Shown: positions 53,932 to 62,161 of the stretch, piece by piece
Layout: every line of letters starts with the position of its first letter
Numbering within the stretch: the stretch's first letter is position 1
Notes under the pieces: generated by a model
Database searches by the model: none
Told to the model about the DNA's origin: nothing
Seen by the model: only the letters and a program-made list of their open reading frames with translations
Source of the DNA: Cryptosporangium arvum DSM 44712
GTDB lineage: Bacteria; Actinomycetota; Actinomycetes; Mycobacteriales; Cryptosporangiaceae
Length of the DNA: 64,000 nucleotides
Reading direction: 5' to 3'
Assembly (NCBI RefSeq): GCF_000585375.1
Contig: NZ_KK073874.1
Coordinates: 992,001 to 1,056,000 of the forward strand
Position numbers and translations under genes: made by a program

Positions 53932-54327
53932 ATGTCGGGTGAGACGGTTGATCAGCTCTGGAACTCACTGGTCGACCAACACATGGACGCCATCTGGGGT
54001 ATCGCGACCACGGCCGGGCTCGATCTCGCCGAGGCGTCGGTCATCTCGCAGCTGACCTGGCTCCGGATGGCCGAGCGCTGGACGACCGTCCGTGCGCTCG
54101 CCCGCACCAAGGACCCGTCGCTGCACCCGGTGGAACAACCCACCACCCAGGTCGACGAGTGGATCCTGCACACCGCCCGCTCGGAGGTCGACGCGTGGCT
54201 GCGTGACGAGCGGCGGCGCAGCCGGGAGGCGCTGTTCGCCGACGGCGGTGTCGTCCGGATGGCGCCCGGCTTCCAGCCCGCCGAGCCCGGCTTCCAGCCC
54301 GCCGACGCCGGCGGACCGACTCGATGA
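53932..54327 (+). CDS. Sigma2-domain-only protein
   Basis: The 131-residue protein resembles sigma-70 region 2 only: LWNSLVDQHMDAIWGIATTA, ASVISQLTWLRMAERW and DEWILHTARSEVDAWLRDER. These align by eye with WDALVDAYGGLIWAVARNHR, DVSQTTWLRLVENI and VGAWLATTARRECLRLL of the sigma factor encoded next. No region 4 is present, and the C-terminus has a PGFQPAEPGFQPA repeat. It overlaps the sigma gene by four bases (ATGA). It may modulate the sigma factor or core polymerase. Confidence 0.65.
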   Translation: MSGETVDQLWNSLVDQHMDAIWGIATTAGLDLAEASVISQLTWLRMAERWTTVRALARTKDPSLHPVEQPTTQVDEWILHTARSEVDAWLRDERRRSREALFADGGVVRMAPGFQPAEPGFQPADAGGPTR

Positions 54328-55064
54328 CCGACTCGGCCCGCATCGTCCGACTCGCCCCGCCGGCGCCGGAGACCGAGCCGCTGCCGGAGCTCGAGGCGGA
54401 CGAGGTCGAGGGCCTCACCGAGCTGATCGACGCCGACGAGACCGTCGCTCCCCGCCCGGCCGGGATCCGGAGGGCGAACCTCACACCCGACGAAGCCGCG
54501 ATGCTCGTCGGCGCGGCGGCCGGTGGTGACCGGAGCGCCTGGGACGCCCTCGTCGACGCGTACGGCGGCCTGATCTGGGCCGTCGCGCGCAACCACCGGC
54601 TCAGCCCCGGCGACGCCGGTGACGTCAGCCAGACGACGTGGCTGCGGCTGGTCGAGAACATCGACCGGCTGAGCGACCCCGCCCGGGTCGGGGCCTGGCT
54701 GGCCACGACGGCCCGCCGGGAGTGCCTGCGACTGCTGGGCCGCTCGAAACGCACGGTGCTCTCCGGCGAGGAGCTCGATCCGGGCACCGACCGGCTCCGG
54801 CTGGCGGCACCCGAGGCGGACGCCGCGCTGCTCGCCGCCGAACGCGACGCCGAGATGCGTAGCGCGTTCGGCCGCCTCACGCCCCGCTGCCGGGAGTTGC
54901 TGCAGATGTTGCTGCTCGACCCGGCACCCAGCTACGAGGAGATCTCCGCGGCGCTGGACATCCCGGTCGGCAGTATCGGCCCCACCCGTGGCCGGTGCCT
55001 GGAGAAGCTGCGAGGAATCGTGGAAGGCACGGGTATCAATCCGGCGGCGGCCGGCTCTTCCTAG
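54324..55064 (+). CDS. RNA polymerase sigma factor, ECF-type
   Basis: The 246-residue protein has an acidic N-terminal extension of about 60 residues, then sigma2 (about 65-140: AGDVSQTTWLRLVENIDRLS, VGAWLATTARREC) and sigma4 (about 170-230: FGRLTPRCRELLQMLLLDPA, YEEISAALDIPVGSIGPTRG, RCLEKLR). It directs transcription of an unknown regulon. No classical anti-sigma factor gene is adjacent; the sigma2-only protein and the downstream gene are candidates for control. Confidence 0.88.
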   Translation: MTDSARIVRLAPPAPETEPLPELEADEVEGLTELIDADETVAPRPAGIRRANLTPDEAAMLVGAAAGGDRSAWDALVDAYGGLIWAVARNHRLSPGDAGDVSQTTWLRLVENIDRLSDPARVGAWLATTARRECLRLLGRSKRTVLSGEELDPGTDRLRLAAPEADAALLAAERDAEMRSAFGRLTPRCRELLQMLLLDPAPSYEEISAALDIPVGSIGPTRGRCLEKLRGIVEGTGINPAAAGSS

Positions 55065-55073
55065 GAGGTAGCA

Positions 55074-55559
55074 GTGTCACCGGAACCGTTGCGCAGGGCC
55101 CACTCCGCCGAGGAGGACGCCCGCCCGTGGGATGTCCGGGTGGACGAAGGAGGGCCCGTGAACGTGGTGCCAGAGTCGGTGCGGGACGCCGCGCGTCGTG
55201 CGTTCGACGCGCGACCGGTCGACACGCTCGTCGCGGACCTGATGTTCGATTCGATCCTGGACCACGACCGGCGGGCCGCCGCGGACCCCACCGTGCGCAC
55301 GATGCGTTTCGGGCACCGGAGCGGCGGGGCCGACCTGCGCGTGACCGACCAGGGCAGCGGGCGCCGGATCAGCCTCGAGGTGCTCCCGGCCCAGCGGGCG
55401 TCGGCCGAGGTCAGGTGCGCAGGCAGCACGTTCACGATCACGACCGACGACGACGGGCGCGCGGAATTCGACGTCCCGATCGGGCTGTTCAGTCTGGTGC
55501 TGCGGCCGCTGCGCTCACCGCAGGCGAAACCGTTGCAGACGTCGTGGGTCCGGCTGTGA
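55074..55559 (+). CDS. Sigma-operon-associated hypothetical protein
   Basis: The 161-residue protein starts with GTG nine bases after the sigma stop, with GGAGG upstream. A segment AARRAFDARPVDTLVADLMF recurs in small proteins I have seen beside such sigma factors, often followed by a CHAT-domain gene; no CHAT gene follows here. The second half is beta-rich (ISLEVLPAQRASAEVRC). It has no membrane segment. It may sense a signal for, or be regulated by, the sigma factor. Confidence 0.7.
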   Translation: MSPEPLRRAHSAEEDARPWDVRVDEGGPVNVVPESVRDAARRAFDARPVDTLVADLMFDSILDHDRRAAADPTVRTMRFGHRSGGADLRVTDQGSGRRISLEVLPAQRASAEVRCAGSTFTITTDDDGRAEFDVPIGLFSLVLRPLRSPQAKPLQTSWVRL

Positions 55560-55664
55560 CCGGACACCGACCCCCATGTTCACCGGACCCGTCACCCACT
55601 AGCCTCGAAATAACCAGCGCCGTGTGGTGTCGAAAGAGCGGCACCGGGTTCAGGGGGTAGCTCA

Positions 55665-56447
55665 GTGACTTCGGACGCGGACACCGAGACCATCGCAGCC
55701 CGGATGACCTGCGATTCCGACGTCGAGTTAGCGCGTCTGCTGGCGACTCACGCCGGGGTGATCCTGCTCCGCCTGCGCAAGGGCAAGCGGGTCCCGGCGA
55801 GCCGCCTGAAGGCGGACGGTGACCGGCGGTCGCACGATTTCCTCACCGCGGCGCTGGCGAAGCTGCGCCCGGGCGACGCGGTGCTGTCCGAGGAGGGCGC
55901 CGACGATCACGCCCGGCTCGAGGCCGGGCGCGTCTGGATCGTCGACCCGCTCGACGGCACCCGGGAGTACTCCGAGCTCGACCGGGACGACTGGGCGATC
56001 CACGTCGCGCTGTGGGAGAACGGCGAGTTGACCGCGGGCGCGGTGGCACTGCCCGGCCTCGGCCCGACGCTCACCAGCGAACTGTCGCCCCGGCCGCGCC
56101 CGGCGGCGGCACAGCCACGCATCCTGGTGAGCCGCAGCCGCCCGCCCGCGTACGCGGAGACGGTGGCGGAGAAGCTCGGCGCCGAGCTCGTACCGATGGG
56201 CTCGGCGGGCGCCAAGGCGATGGCGGTCGTCCGCGGCCAGGCCGAAGCGTACCTGCACGACGGCGGCCAGTACGAGTGGGACTCGGCGGCGCCGGTGGTG
56301 GTGGCCAGGGCGGCGGGGCTGCACACGTCCCGGGTGGACGGCAGCCCGCTGCGCTACAACAACCCCAACCCGTACCAGCCCGACCTGCTGATCTGCCGCC
56401 CCGAGCTGGCCGACCCGATCCTGCAGGCGATCGCCACGGCGAAGTGA
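55665..56447 (+). CDS. cysQ: 3'(2'),5'-bisphosphate nucleotidase (inositol monophosphatase family)
   Basis: The 260-residue Mg-dependent phosphatase has VLSEEGADD, the signature WIVDPLDGTREYSE and the C-terminal DGGQYEWDSAAPVVVA (WDxAA). It hydrolyses PAP/PAPS of sulfate assimilation, or inositol phosphates. The sulfotransferase 1.8 kb further on uses PAPS and makes PAP, so the activity would fit the setting. GTG at 55665 starts it. It ends at a hairpin shared with the convergent gene. Confidence 0.88.
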   Translation: MTSDADTETIAARMTCDSDVELARLLATHAGVILLRLRKGKRVPASRLKADGDRRSHDFLTAALAKLRPGDAVLSEEGADDHARLEAGRVWIVDPLDGTREYSELDRDDWAIHVALWENGELTAGAVALPGLGPTLTSELSPRPRPAAAQPRILVSRSRPPAYAETVAEKLGAELVPMGSAGAKAMAVVRGQAEAYLHDGGQYEWDSAAPVVVARAAGLHTSRVDGSPLRYNNPNPYQPDLLICRPELADPILQAIATAK

Positions 56448-56449
56448 AC

Positions 56450-56475
56450 GGGGCCCGGCACCGGCCGGGCCCCGC
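56450..56475. terminator. Bidirectional terminator
   Basis: CGGGGCCCGGC, ACCG loop, GCCGGGCCCCG: a perfect 11-base-pair stem between convergent genes. Confidence 0.85.
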
Positions 56476-56480
56476 CTCGT

Positions 56481-58232
56481 CTACCAGCCGCCCCAGGGGT
56501 CGCCCCAGTCCGACCACGGCTCACGCTCGTGGCCCCAGTCGTCCTCGGCCCACGGGTCGGGCTGTTCGGCGCTGCGGCCGACCGTCGCGGTCACGGCCGG
56601 TGAGGCCGCACCCGCGGTGCCGTGCCCGTCGACGGCGCGCACCGTGTAGCGCACCGACGTCCCCGCGGTGAGGCCCCGGTCGACGAACGAGTAGGTCTTC
56701 TTCGTCTCCCACGGCTTGGCCGAGCCGTTCACCCGGTATACCACGGTCGATCCCCGGTAGACCTGATAGGTCACGGTCGGGTCGTCGAGGTCCTCGACCC
56801 CGCGCCAGGTGACCGTCACCTGGTCCTGCCCGCTGTTCTGCACCGTCGGCGCGGCCGGCGTCGACGGGGCGATCGACTTCGCGGTGAGCGTGAAGCGAGT
56901 CAGGCCCTGCTGCGGCTTGTTGTTGACGGTGGTGAACTGTCCACCGACCCAGATCGACCGGCCGTCGCTGGCCAGCGCCCGCGGCCCCAGCTTCGACACT
57001 GACCGGGTCGCCGGGATGTTCGGGTCACCGCCGTTCGTCGACGGGAACCAGTACTGGATCGACGTGCTCGAGCCACGCGTGGTCTGGGCCAGCAGCCGGT
57101 AGTAGCGCGGCTCCGGCATGTCGGTGGCCTGCTCGGGGAAGCCGCCGTCGGTGTCGTTGCAGTTGTGCGCGTGCGAGCCGGTGTAGAGCAGGTCGCCGTG
57201 CAGCGTCGCGGCCCAGCTGGCCCCGAGGCAGCTGTCGAACCACTTCAGCCGACCGGTGCCCGGATCGACCGCGGCCCGCCCGTCCCACGTCCCCTCGCCG
57301 TTCGCCGTCATGTAGACCGCGTTGCCGTCCGCCACCAGGTCGGTGATGTAGGACGTGCGTGGCACGCCCCGCCACGCCCAGGCGGTGCTCCGCCCGGTGG
57401 TCGGGTTCACCCCTCCGAGGGCGTGCTGGGCGACGCCGTTGAGCCGGTTGTAGTTGCCGCCGACGACGAGGCGGCTCTGGTCCGCCGAGAGGCTGAGCGC
57501 GATCACCTCGGCGTCCGCGCTCGCGTTGAACGCGGTGAGCGCACCGCTCGACCGGTCGAACGCGGCCAGGCGGGTACGGGCCGCGCCGCCGGCCTGGGTG
57601 AACAGCCCACCGGCGTAGACGGCCCGCGAGCCGACGGCCAGCGCGCGCACGCGTGAGTTGATCCCGGTCGGGGTGAAGCCGGCATCGAGCGGGGCGTTGT
57701 CCCGGGACACCCCGAACGCCGCGATCTTGGTCCGGACCTGCCCGTCGACGTGCGTGAAGTCACCGGCGACGTAGATCGACGACCCGTCGGGCGACGCCTT
57801 GATCCGGTAGATCGTGTCGCAGCTGTAGACCTGCGAGTCCCAGTCGACGTCGCAGCTGACGTCGGGCTTCGCGCCGCTGAACGTGTGCTGCGGCGAGGTG
57901 AACTTGTGCGAGAGCGGCAGCAGGTCGCCGCTGTTCGCGTCGAACGCGGCCAGGTTGTCTCGGGCGACCTCACGCGTGCCGGGCGCGGCGCCGGGCGGTC
58001 GGACGGTCGAGAAGTTCCCGCCGATGTAGATCACGCCGCGGACGTAGGTGACGGCCCAGACGATGCCGTTCGTCTGCCACGTCGGCTGGGCGTCGGCGGT
58101 GAAGACCTTTGTCGACGCCGTGCCGGCGGCGGTCGCGGGGCCGGACGGGACCAGCCCGATCGCCGCGCACAGCAGTGCCAGCGCGGCTGCGGCGCGCCGT
58201 AGTCGTACGCGGGGGTTGGAGGGAGGACGCAC
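56481..58232 (-). CDS. Secreted beta-propeller protein with FN3 domain and Trp-rich tail
   Basis: The protein has about 583 residues. A signal peptide (RRAAAALALLCAAIGLVPSG, cleavage after ATA) is followed by a repeat region with blades such as VIYIGGNFSTV, SIYVAGDFTHVDG and AVYAGGLFTQAGG (delta-60-like propeller, about 40-450), an FN3 domain (about 460-550: DQVTVTWRGVEDLDDPTVTY) and a tail rich in Trp, Asp and Pro (WAEDDWGHEREPWSDWGDP). Two Cys pairs suggest disulfides. GTG at 58232 follows AGGAGAAAA. It probably belongs to the surface cluster as a secreted carbohydrate- or wall-binding protein. Confidence 0.8.
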   Translation of the reverse strand: MRPPSNPRVRLRRAAAALALLCAAIGLVPSGPATAAGTASTKVFTADAQPTWQTNGIVWAVTYVRGVIYIGGNFSTVRPPGAAPGTREVARDNLAAFDANSGDLLPLSHKFTSPQHTFSGAKPDVSCDVDWDSQVYSCDTIYRIKASPDGSSIYVAGDFTHVDGQVRTKIAAFGVSRDNAPLDAGFTPTGINSRVRALAVGSRAVYAGGLFTQAGGAARTRLAAFDRSSGALTAFNASADAEVIALSLSADQSRLVVGGNYNRLNGVAQHALGGVNPTTGRSTAWAWRGVPRTSYITDLVADGNAVYMTANGEGTWDGRAAVDPGTGRLKWFDSCLGASWAATLHGDLLYTGSHAHNCNDTDGGFPEQATDMPEPRYYRLLAQTTRGSSTSIQYWFPSTNGGDPNIPATRSVSKLGPRALASDGRSIWVGGQFTTVNNKPQQGLTRFTLTAKSIAPSTPAAPTVQNSGQDQVTVTWRGVEDLDDPTVTYQVYRGSTVVYRVNGSAKPWETKKTYSFVDRGLTAGTSVRYTVRAVDGHGTAGAASPAVTATVGRSAEQPDPWAEDDWGHEREPWSDWGDPWGGW

Positions 58233-58239
58233 TTTTCTC

Positions 58240-59163
58240 CTATCGGTCCCAATCAAAGGGCGTTCCGAGCAGTTCGGTGAGGCGGGCGTTGAAAGGGCGG
58301 TAGTAGTCGACGAGCCGGGCCCTGGTCGCCGCGGACATCGGCGGCACCGGGAGCTTGTTGTGGTGGGCCAGCCGGGGCGGCTCGACCACCGGCAGGCTCA
58401 GGAACTCCTGCACCGCGCGATACGCGCCGTTCGCGTCCGAGCGCAGGTCCTCGAACGGCAGGATCAGCAGCTGGTCGCGGCCGAACCGGTCGAGCCAGGG
58501 GACGAGTTGCTCGGCGTAGCGGCCCCGGGCCAGGTAGCTGTGCCAGTCGTGGTGGGCCGAGTAGTAGCCGGGATCGGTCAGGATTCGCTCGGTCTCGCCC
58601 CGCAGGCGCTCGTCCTCGGCGTCGATCGCGGCCTCGAACGTCGGGAGGCCTTCGGCGTTCGAGCCGCGCCGCTCCCAGTAGTTCGAGTAGGCCCGGTCCA
58701 CCGGGTTGCGCAGCAGAACGATCAGCCGCGCTTTGGGCACCGTGTGCCTGACCCGCTCCGGGGCCAGTGGGTGGAACAGGTAGTACGGGCTCGCCTCGCC
58801 GGTCAGCGGTCGGATCCCGCTGCGCTGGGCGGCCCGCTCGAGGGCGGTGTGGCTGGGGAAGTGGGAGCGGTACCAGCGCTCGCCCCGGCCGTAGTGGATG
58901 TCGAAGTAGTGCGGGCTCTTGATCTGCTGGAGCGACGGGAACATCGGCGCGACGTTCGGGTGGCGCACCAACCAGTTCCACACCGACGTGGTGCCGCCGC
59001 GCTTGGTGCCGATGATCAGAAAGTCCGGGAGCGCACGCTGCTCCGCGGTGTGCTCCCCGAAGCGGCGCACGGCCCGGCGGACGGCCCGCTTCACCGGCCG
59101 GGGCACGTGACGCTTCGCGGCACGCAGCGGATCGGGAACCTCGACGTGGCGAAGCATGCTCAT
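58240..59163 (-). CDS. Sulfotransferase (PAPS-dependent)
   Basis: The 307-residue protein has the 5'-phosphosulfate loop PDFLIIGTKRGGTTSVWNWL and the 3'-phosphate-binding motif VLLRNPVDRAYSNYWERRG, as in heparan-type and Stf0-like sulfotransferases. It transfers sulfate from PAPS to a hydroxyl or amine, here probably of a glycan, given its neighbours. AAGGAGAACCG precedes the ATG at 59163, which overlaps the flippase stop (ATGA). The secreted propeller gene starts eight bases after its stop. Confidence 0.9.
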   Translation of the reverse strand: MSMLRHVEVPDPLRAAKRHVPRPVKRAVRRAVRRFGEHTAEQRALPDFLIIGTKRGGTTSVWNWLVRHPNVAPMFPSLQQIKSPHYFDIHYGRGERWYRSHFPSHTALERAAQRSGIRPLTGEASPYYLFHPLAPERVRHTVPKARLIVLLRNPVDRAYSNYWERRGSNAEGLPTFEAAIDAEDERLRGETERILTDPGYYSAHHDWHSYLARGRYAEQLVPWLDRFGRDQLLILPFEDLRSDANGAYRAVQEFLSLPVVEPPRLAHHNKLPVPPMSAATRARLVDYYRPFNARLTELLGTPFDWDR

Positions 59164-60770
59164 CGGTTCTCCTTGCTGGATCGGGGGCCCACCTTCGGGC
59201 GGCGCGGTCGCAGTCGGTCGAGGGGGAGTGCCGCCGCGAGGTCCGCGAGCGAGAACTCCTCGCGGTGGCGCCACAGCAGCGCGAGGTACCCGGCCGTGCC
59301 GAGCAGGACCACGACGACGGCGGCCGGGAAGTCGTGCCCGGCGACCAGTTGGTAGAGCCCGGCCGGGACGACGAAACACAGGGCCCCGACGACCGCCGCG
59401 CGCACGAGCGGACGGGACAGCGTCCGGACGCCCACCGAGCGTCGGACGATCAGGGTCACCGCGATGTTCTCGCCGACCACCGCCGCGCCCTTGGCGATCG
59501 CCGCGCCCAGGACGCCGTAGCGGGGGATCAGCACGACCGCGAGCACCACGCTGAACGTCAGCGACGCCGCGGTGACCACCAGGGTGAGCGTGGAGCGACC
59601 GCTCATCAGCAGCAGCGTCGACACCGGGCCGGTGGCCAGATTGACCAGGGTGGCGGCGGCCAGGATCGCCAGCGCCGCGCCGCCGGCCTGGAAGCCAGGG
59701 CCGAACATCCGCAGCACCTCGGTCGGCCAGGCGGCGAAGACCAGGTAGAGCGGGAACGAGACGACGGTGATCCAGACCGACGCGGTGCGGTGCAGGTGCT
59801 CGACACCGTCGAGATCGCCGACCGTGAGGAGCCGGGCGAGCGTGGGGGCGATCGCCAGCCGGAGGGCCTGCAGGGCCAGCGTCCCGGCGAGAGCCAGGCG
59901 CAGCGCCGCGTTGTAGATACCCGCCTCGGCGACGCCGGCCAGCGCGCTGACCAGGATGATCCCGGAGTGCATCCCGGCGATCTCGCACGCCGACGCCGCC
60001 GCCCGCGGCGTCGCGAACCGCCACAGCTCGCGCCAGGTGGCTTTCGCGCCCACGTGCTCGGTGGACGGTTCGTCGCGGACGGAGCGGAGCGCGCGGTGGG
60101 CGAGGACGGCGGCCCAGAGGCCGCCGAGGACGGTCGGGACCGCCCAGGCGATCGTCGTCCACAGGACCGGGCCCGCGGTGAGCTCGGCGCCCGGCCACCG
60201 GCGGTGGGCCACGGCCAGCGCGATCCCGACGAACGCGCAGCGCAGGGCCGGTTTGGCGATGCTCTCGACGACGGTGAGCGGCACCACGCTGCCCAGGCCC
60301 CTGGTGACGGCGAGCGCGACGTACCCGGTCGCGGCCAGCGGCACGGTGGCCACACCGACCCGGATCAACCACACCGCACCGGCGGGGGCCGGGTGTTCGA
60401 AGACGACGTCGACCAGGTGCGGTGCGGCCCACCAGGCGAGCGCGGCGAGCAGCGTCGTTCCGGCGAACACCGGTGCGAGCGCGGCCACGGCGGCGGCGTC
60501 GATGTCCCGGGCGCGGCCGAGTGCCCGCAGCCGCGGCGCCATCCGGACCAGCGCGGTGTCGGTGCCGAACCGCCCGGCGACCGCGAGCGTCATCGCCACC
60601 GCGACGACGACCGAGAACGCGCCCGCGCCGGCCGCGCCGAGCCCCCGGCTGACCTGGACGACGAGCGCGAACCCGAGGACGGCGGAGGCCGCCGACCCGA
60701 TCAGGCTGATCGTGCCCGCCCGGGCGATGCCCCGCAGTTCGGCGCTGCGCCGGTCCTCGACCGCGGTCAT
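59160..60770 (-). CDS. Polysaccharide flippase (Wzx/MATE-like)
   Basis: The 536-residue protein has about 12-14 transmembrane helices, with RAGTISLIGSAASAVLGFAL at the N-terminus and the paired-helix pattern of the MOP/PST exporter superfamily (PLVRAAVVGALCFVVPAGLY late). A basic C-terminal tail is cytoplasmic. It moves lipid-linked oligosaccharide across the membrane. ATG at 60770 overlaps the polymerase stop by four bases, and its stop overlaps the sulfotransferase start. Confidence 0.85.
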   Translation of the reverse strand: MTAVEDRRSAELRGIARAGTISLIGSAASAVLGFALVVQVSRGLGAAGAGAFSVVVAVAMTLAVAGRFGTDTALVRMAPRLRALGRARDIDAAAVAALAPVFAGTTLLAALAWWAAPHLVDVVFEHPAPAGAVWLIRVGVATVPLAATGYVALAVTRGLGSVVPLTVVESIAKPALRCAFVGIALAVAHRRWPGAELTAGPVLWTTIAWAVPTVLGGLWAAVLAHRALRSVRDEPSTEHVGAKATWRELWRFATPRAAASACEIAGMHSGIILVSALAGVAEAGIYNAALRLALAGTLALQALRLAIAPTLARLLTVGDLDGVEHLHRTASVWITVVSFPLYLVFAAWPTEVLRMFGPGFQAGGAALAILAAATLVNLATGPVSTLLLMSGRSTLTLVVTAASLTFSVVLAVVLIPRYGVLGAAIAKGAAVVGENIAVTLIVRRSVGVRTLSRPLVRAAVVGALCFVVPAGLYQLVAGHDFPAAVVVVLLGTAGYLALLWRHREEFSLADLAAALPLDRLRPRRPKVGPRSSKENR

Positions 60771-62161
60771 ACCGGGACCCGGTCCCTCGACGCCGTGCGC
60801 CCGGCCGCGAGCAGCAGGCCGGCGACCGACCACGCGGTGATCATCAGCACCGGGTTGCGGATCGGGTAGTCGACCATGAGGTGCACGGACAGCGCCGTGA
60901 GCGCCCCGGTGCTCCCGGCCACGAGCCCGAGTGCCCGCCGGGCCGCTCCGGCTCCCACGGCGGGTTCGGCTTCCGCGTGGGGCCCGGCCCCCGCCCCGGC
61001 CCCGGCCTCGGTCTCGGTCCCGGCCGCGGCGCGGCGGAGGCGGCGGGCGCTGACCAGGGCGGACAAGCCGCAGCTCCCGGCGAACCCGACGCCCGCGAAC
61101 AACCCGACGACGCCGGTCTCGGCGCCGATGTGCAGCAGCGCGTTGTGGGCGTGCAGCCGGGGCGCGAACTGGATCACCGACGGCGACTCGGCCGCGAGCG
61201 TGCTGAACGATCCCGGCCCGTTGCCCAGCACCGGGTGCAGCCGGAACTGACGCACGGCTTCCCGCCAGGTGATCGGCCGGACGTCGTGAGGGTTCGCGGC
61301 CCGGTCGTCGATCACCGCGATCCGATCGGCGACGACCTCGACCAGCCCGGCCGCCGGCCCGCCACGCACCTCGGTCGGAGCGGTGAGGCTCACCAGCACA
61401 CCGGCCGCGACGAGCGTCGCTCCCAGCGCGGCCCCGGCCAGCAGCGTCCGCCGCACCGCGGAGTGCATCAACGCGACGACGATCAGTCCGGCCGCGGTGC
61501 CCAGCCACGCCCCCCGGCTCAGCGACAGCACGAGCGCGGCCGCCGCGCCCGCCCCACCGCCGGCGGCGAGCACGCGCTCCCAGCGGTGCGGCGCCGCGAG
61601 GAACCAGCCCACCGCGAGCAGCACGATGAGCGCCGCGTAGCACCCGAACTGGTTGGGGTCGGCGAAGATCGACTGCGCCCGGTTACGGACGACGGCACCC
61701 CCGTAGACCGGTTTCAGCTGCTCGGCCTGGCTCAGGATCGGCAGCGTGACGGTCAGCGAGCCCACCACCGCGGTGCCGACGAGCGCACGCAGCCGCGCGG
61801 GTGAGGTCGCCACCAGCAGCACGGCGACGAGGAGCAGCAGCCCGGCCGCGTAGGTCGCGGTGACCTTCGTGCCGCGCAGCGGGTTCGCGGCGACGAGCGT
61901 CGACGCCGCCGCGGCGGCCACGAGCCCGGCGCCGAACCAGAGCGGCGCGACCGTCGTGCGGCGGTCGAGCACCGCGCCGACCGGTAGCCGTCCCGCGAGC
62001 ACCCAGGCCGCGGTGACGGCGATCGCCGACACGCAGACCAGGTGGATGACCTCGAGCGTGCCGCCGGTGCCGGGCAGGGGCCGGTCACCGACCGCGGGAC
62101 CGGCGAACACCAGCGCCACCGCGATCAGCGGCAGTGCTGCGCGTACCGGAGGTCCGGTCAC
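60767..62161 (-). CDS. O-antigen ligase/polymerase-like membrane protein
   Basis: The 464-residue protein has about ten to twelve transmembrane helices and the large loop of the Wzy_C (O-antigen ligase) family: RNRAQSIFADPNQFGCYAAL, VLSLSRGAWLGTAAGLIVVA and PITWREAVRQFRLHPVLGNG, then HAHNALLHIGAETGVVGLFA. These contain the Arg and His residues conserved in the family. It polymerises or ligates lipid-linked glycan on the outer face of the membrane. GTG at 62161 overlaps the glycosyltransferase stop by four bases. Confidence 0.85.
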   Translation of the reverse strand: MTGPPVRAALPLIAVALVFAGPAVGDRPLPGTGGTLEVIHLVCVSAIAVTAAWVLAGRLPVGAVLDRRTTVAPLWFGAGLVAAAAASTLVAANPLRGTKVTATYAAGLLLLVAVLLVATSPARLRALVGTAVVGSLTVTLPILSQAEQLKPVYGGAVVRNRAQSIFADPNQFGCYAALIVLLAVGWFLAAPHRWERVLAAGGGAGAAAALVLSLSRGAWLGTAAGLIVVALMHSAVRRTLLAGAALGATLVAAGVLVSLTAPTEVRGGPAAGLVEVVADRIAVIDDRAANPHDVRPITWREAVRQFRLHPVLGNGPGSFSTLAAESPSVIQFAPRLHAHNALLHIGAETGVVGLFAGVGFAGSCGLSALVSARRLRRAAAGTETEAGAGAGAGPHAEAEPAVGAGAARRALGLVAGSTGALTALSVHLMVDYPIRNPVLMITAWSVAGLLLAAGRTASRDRVPV

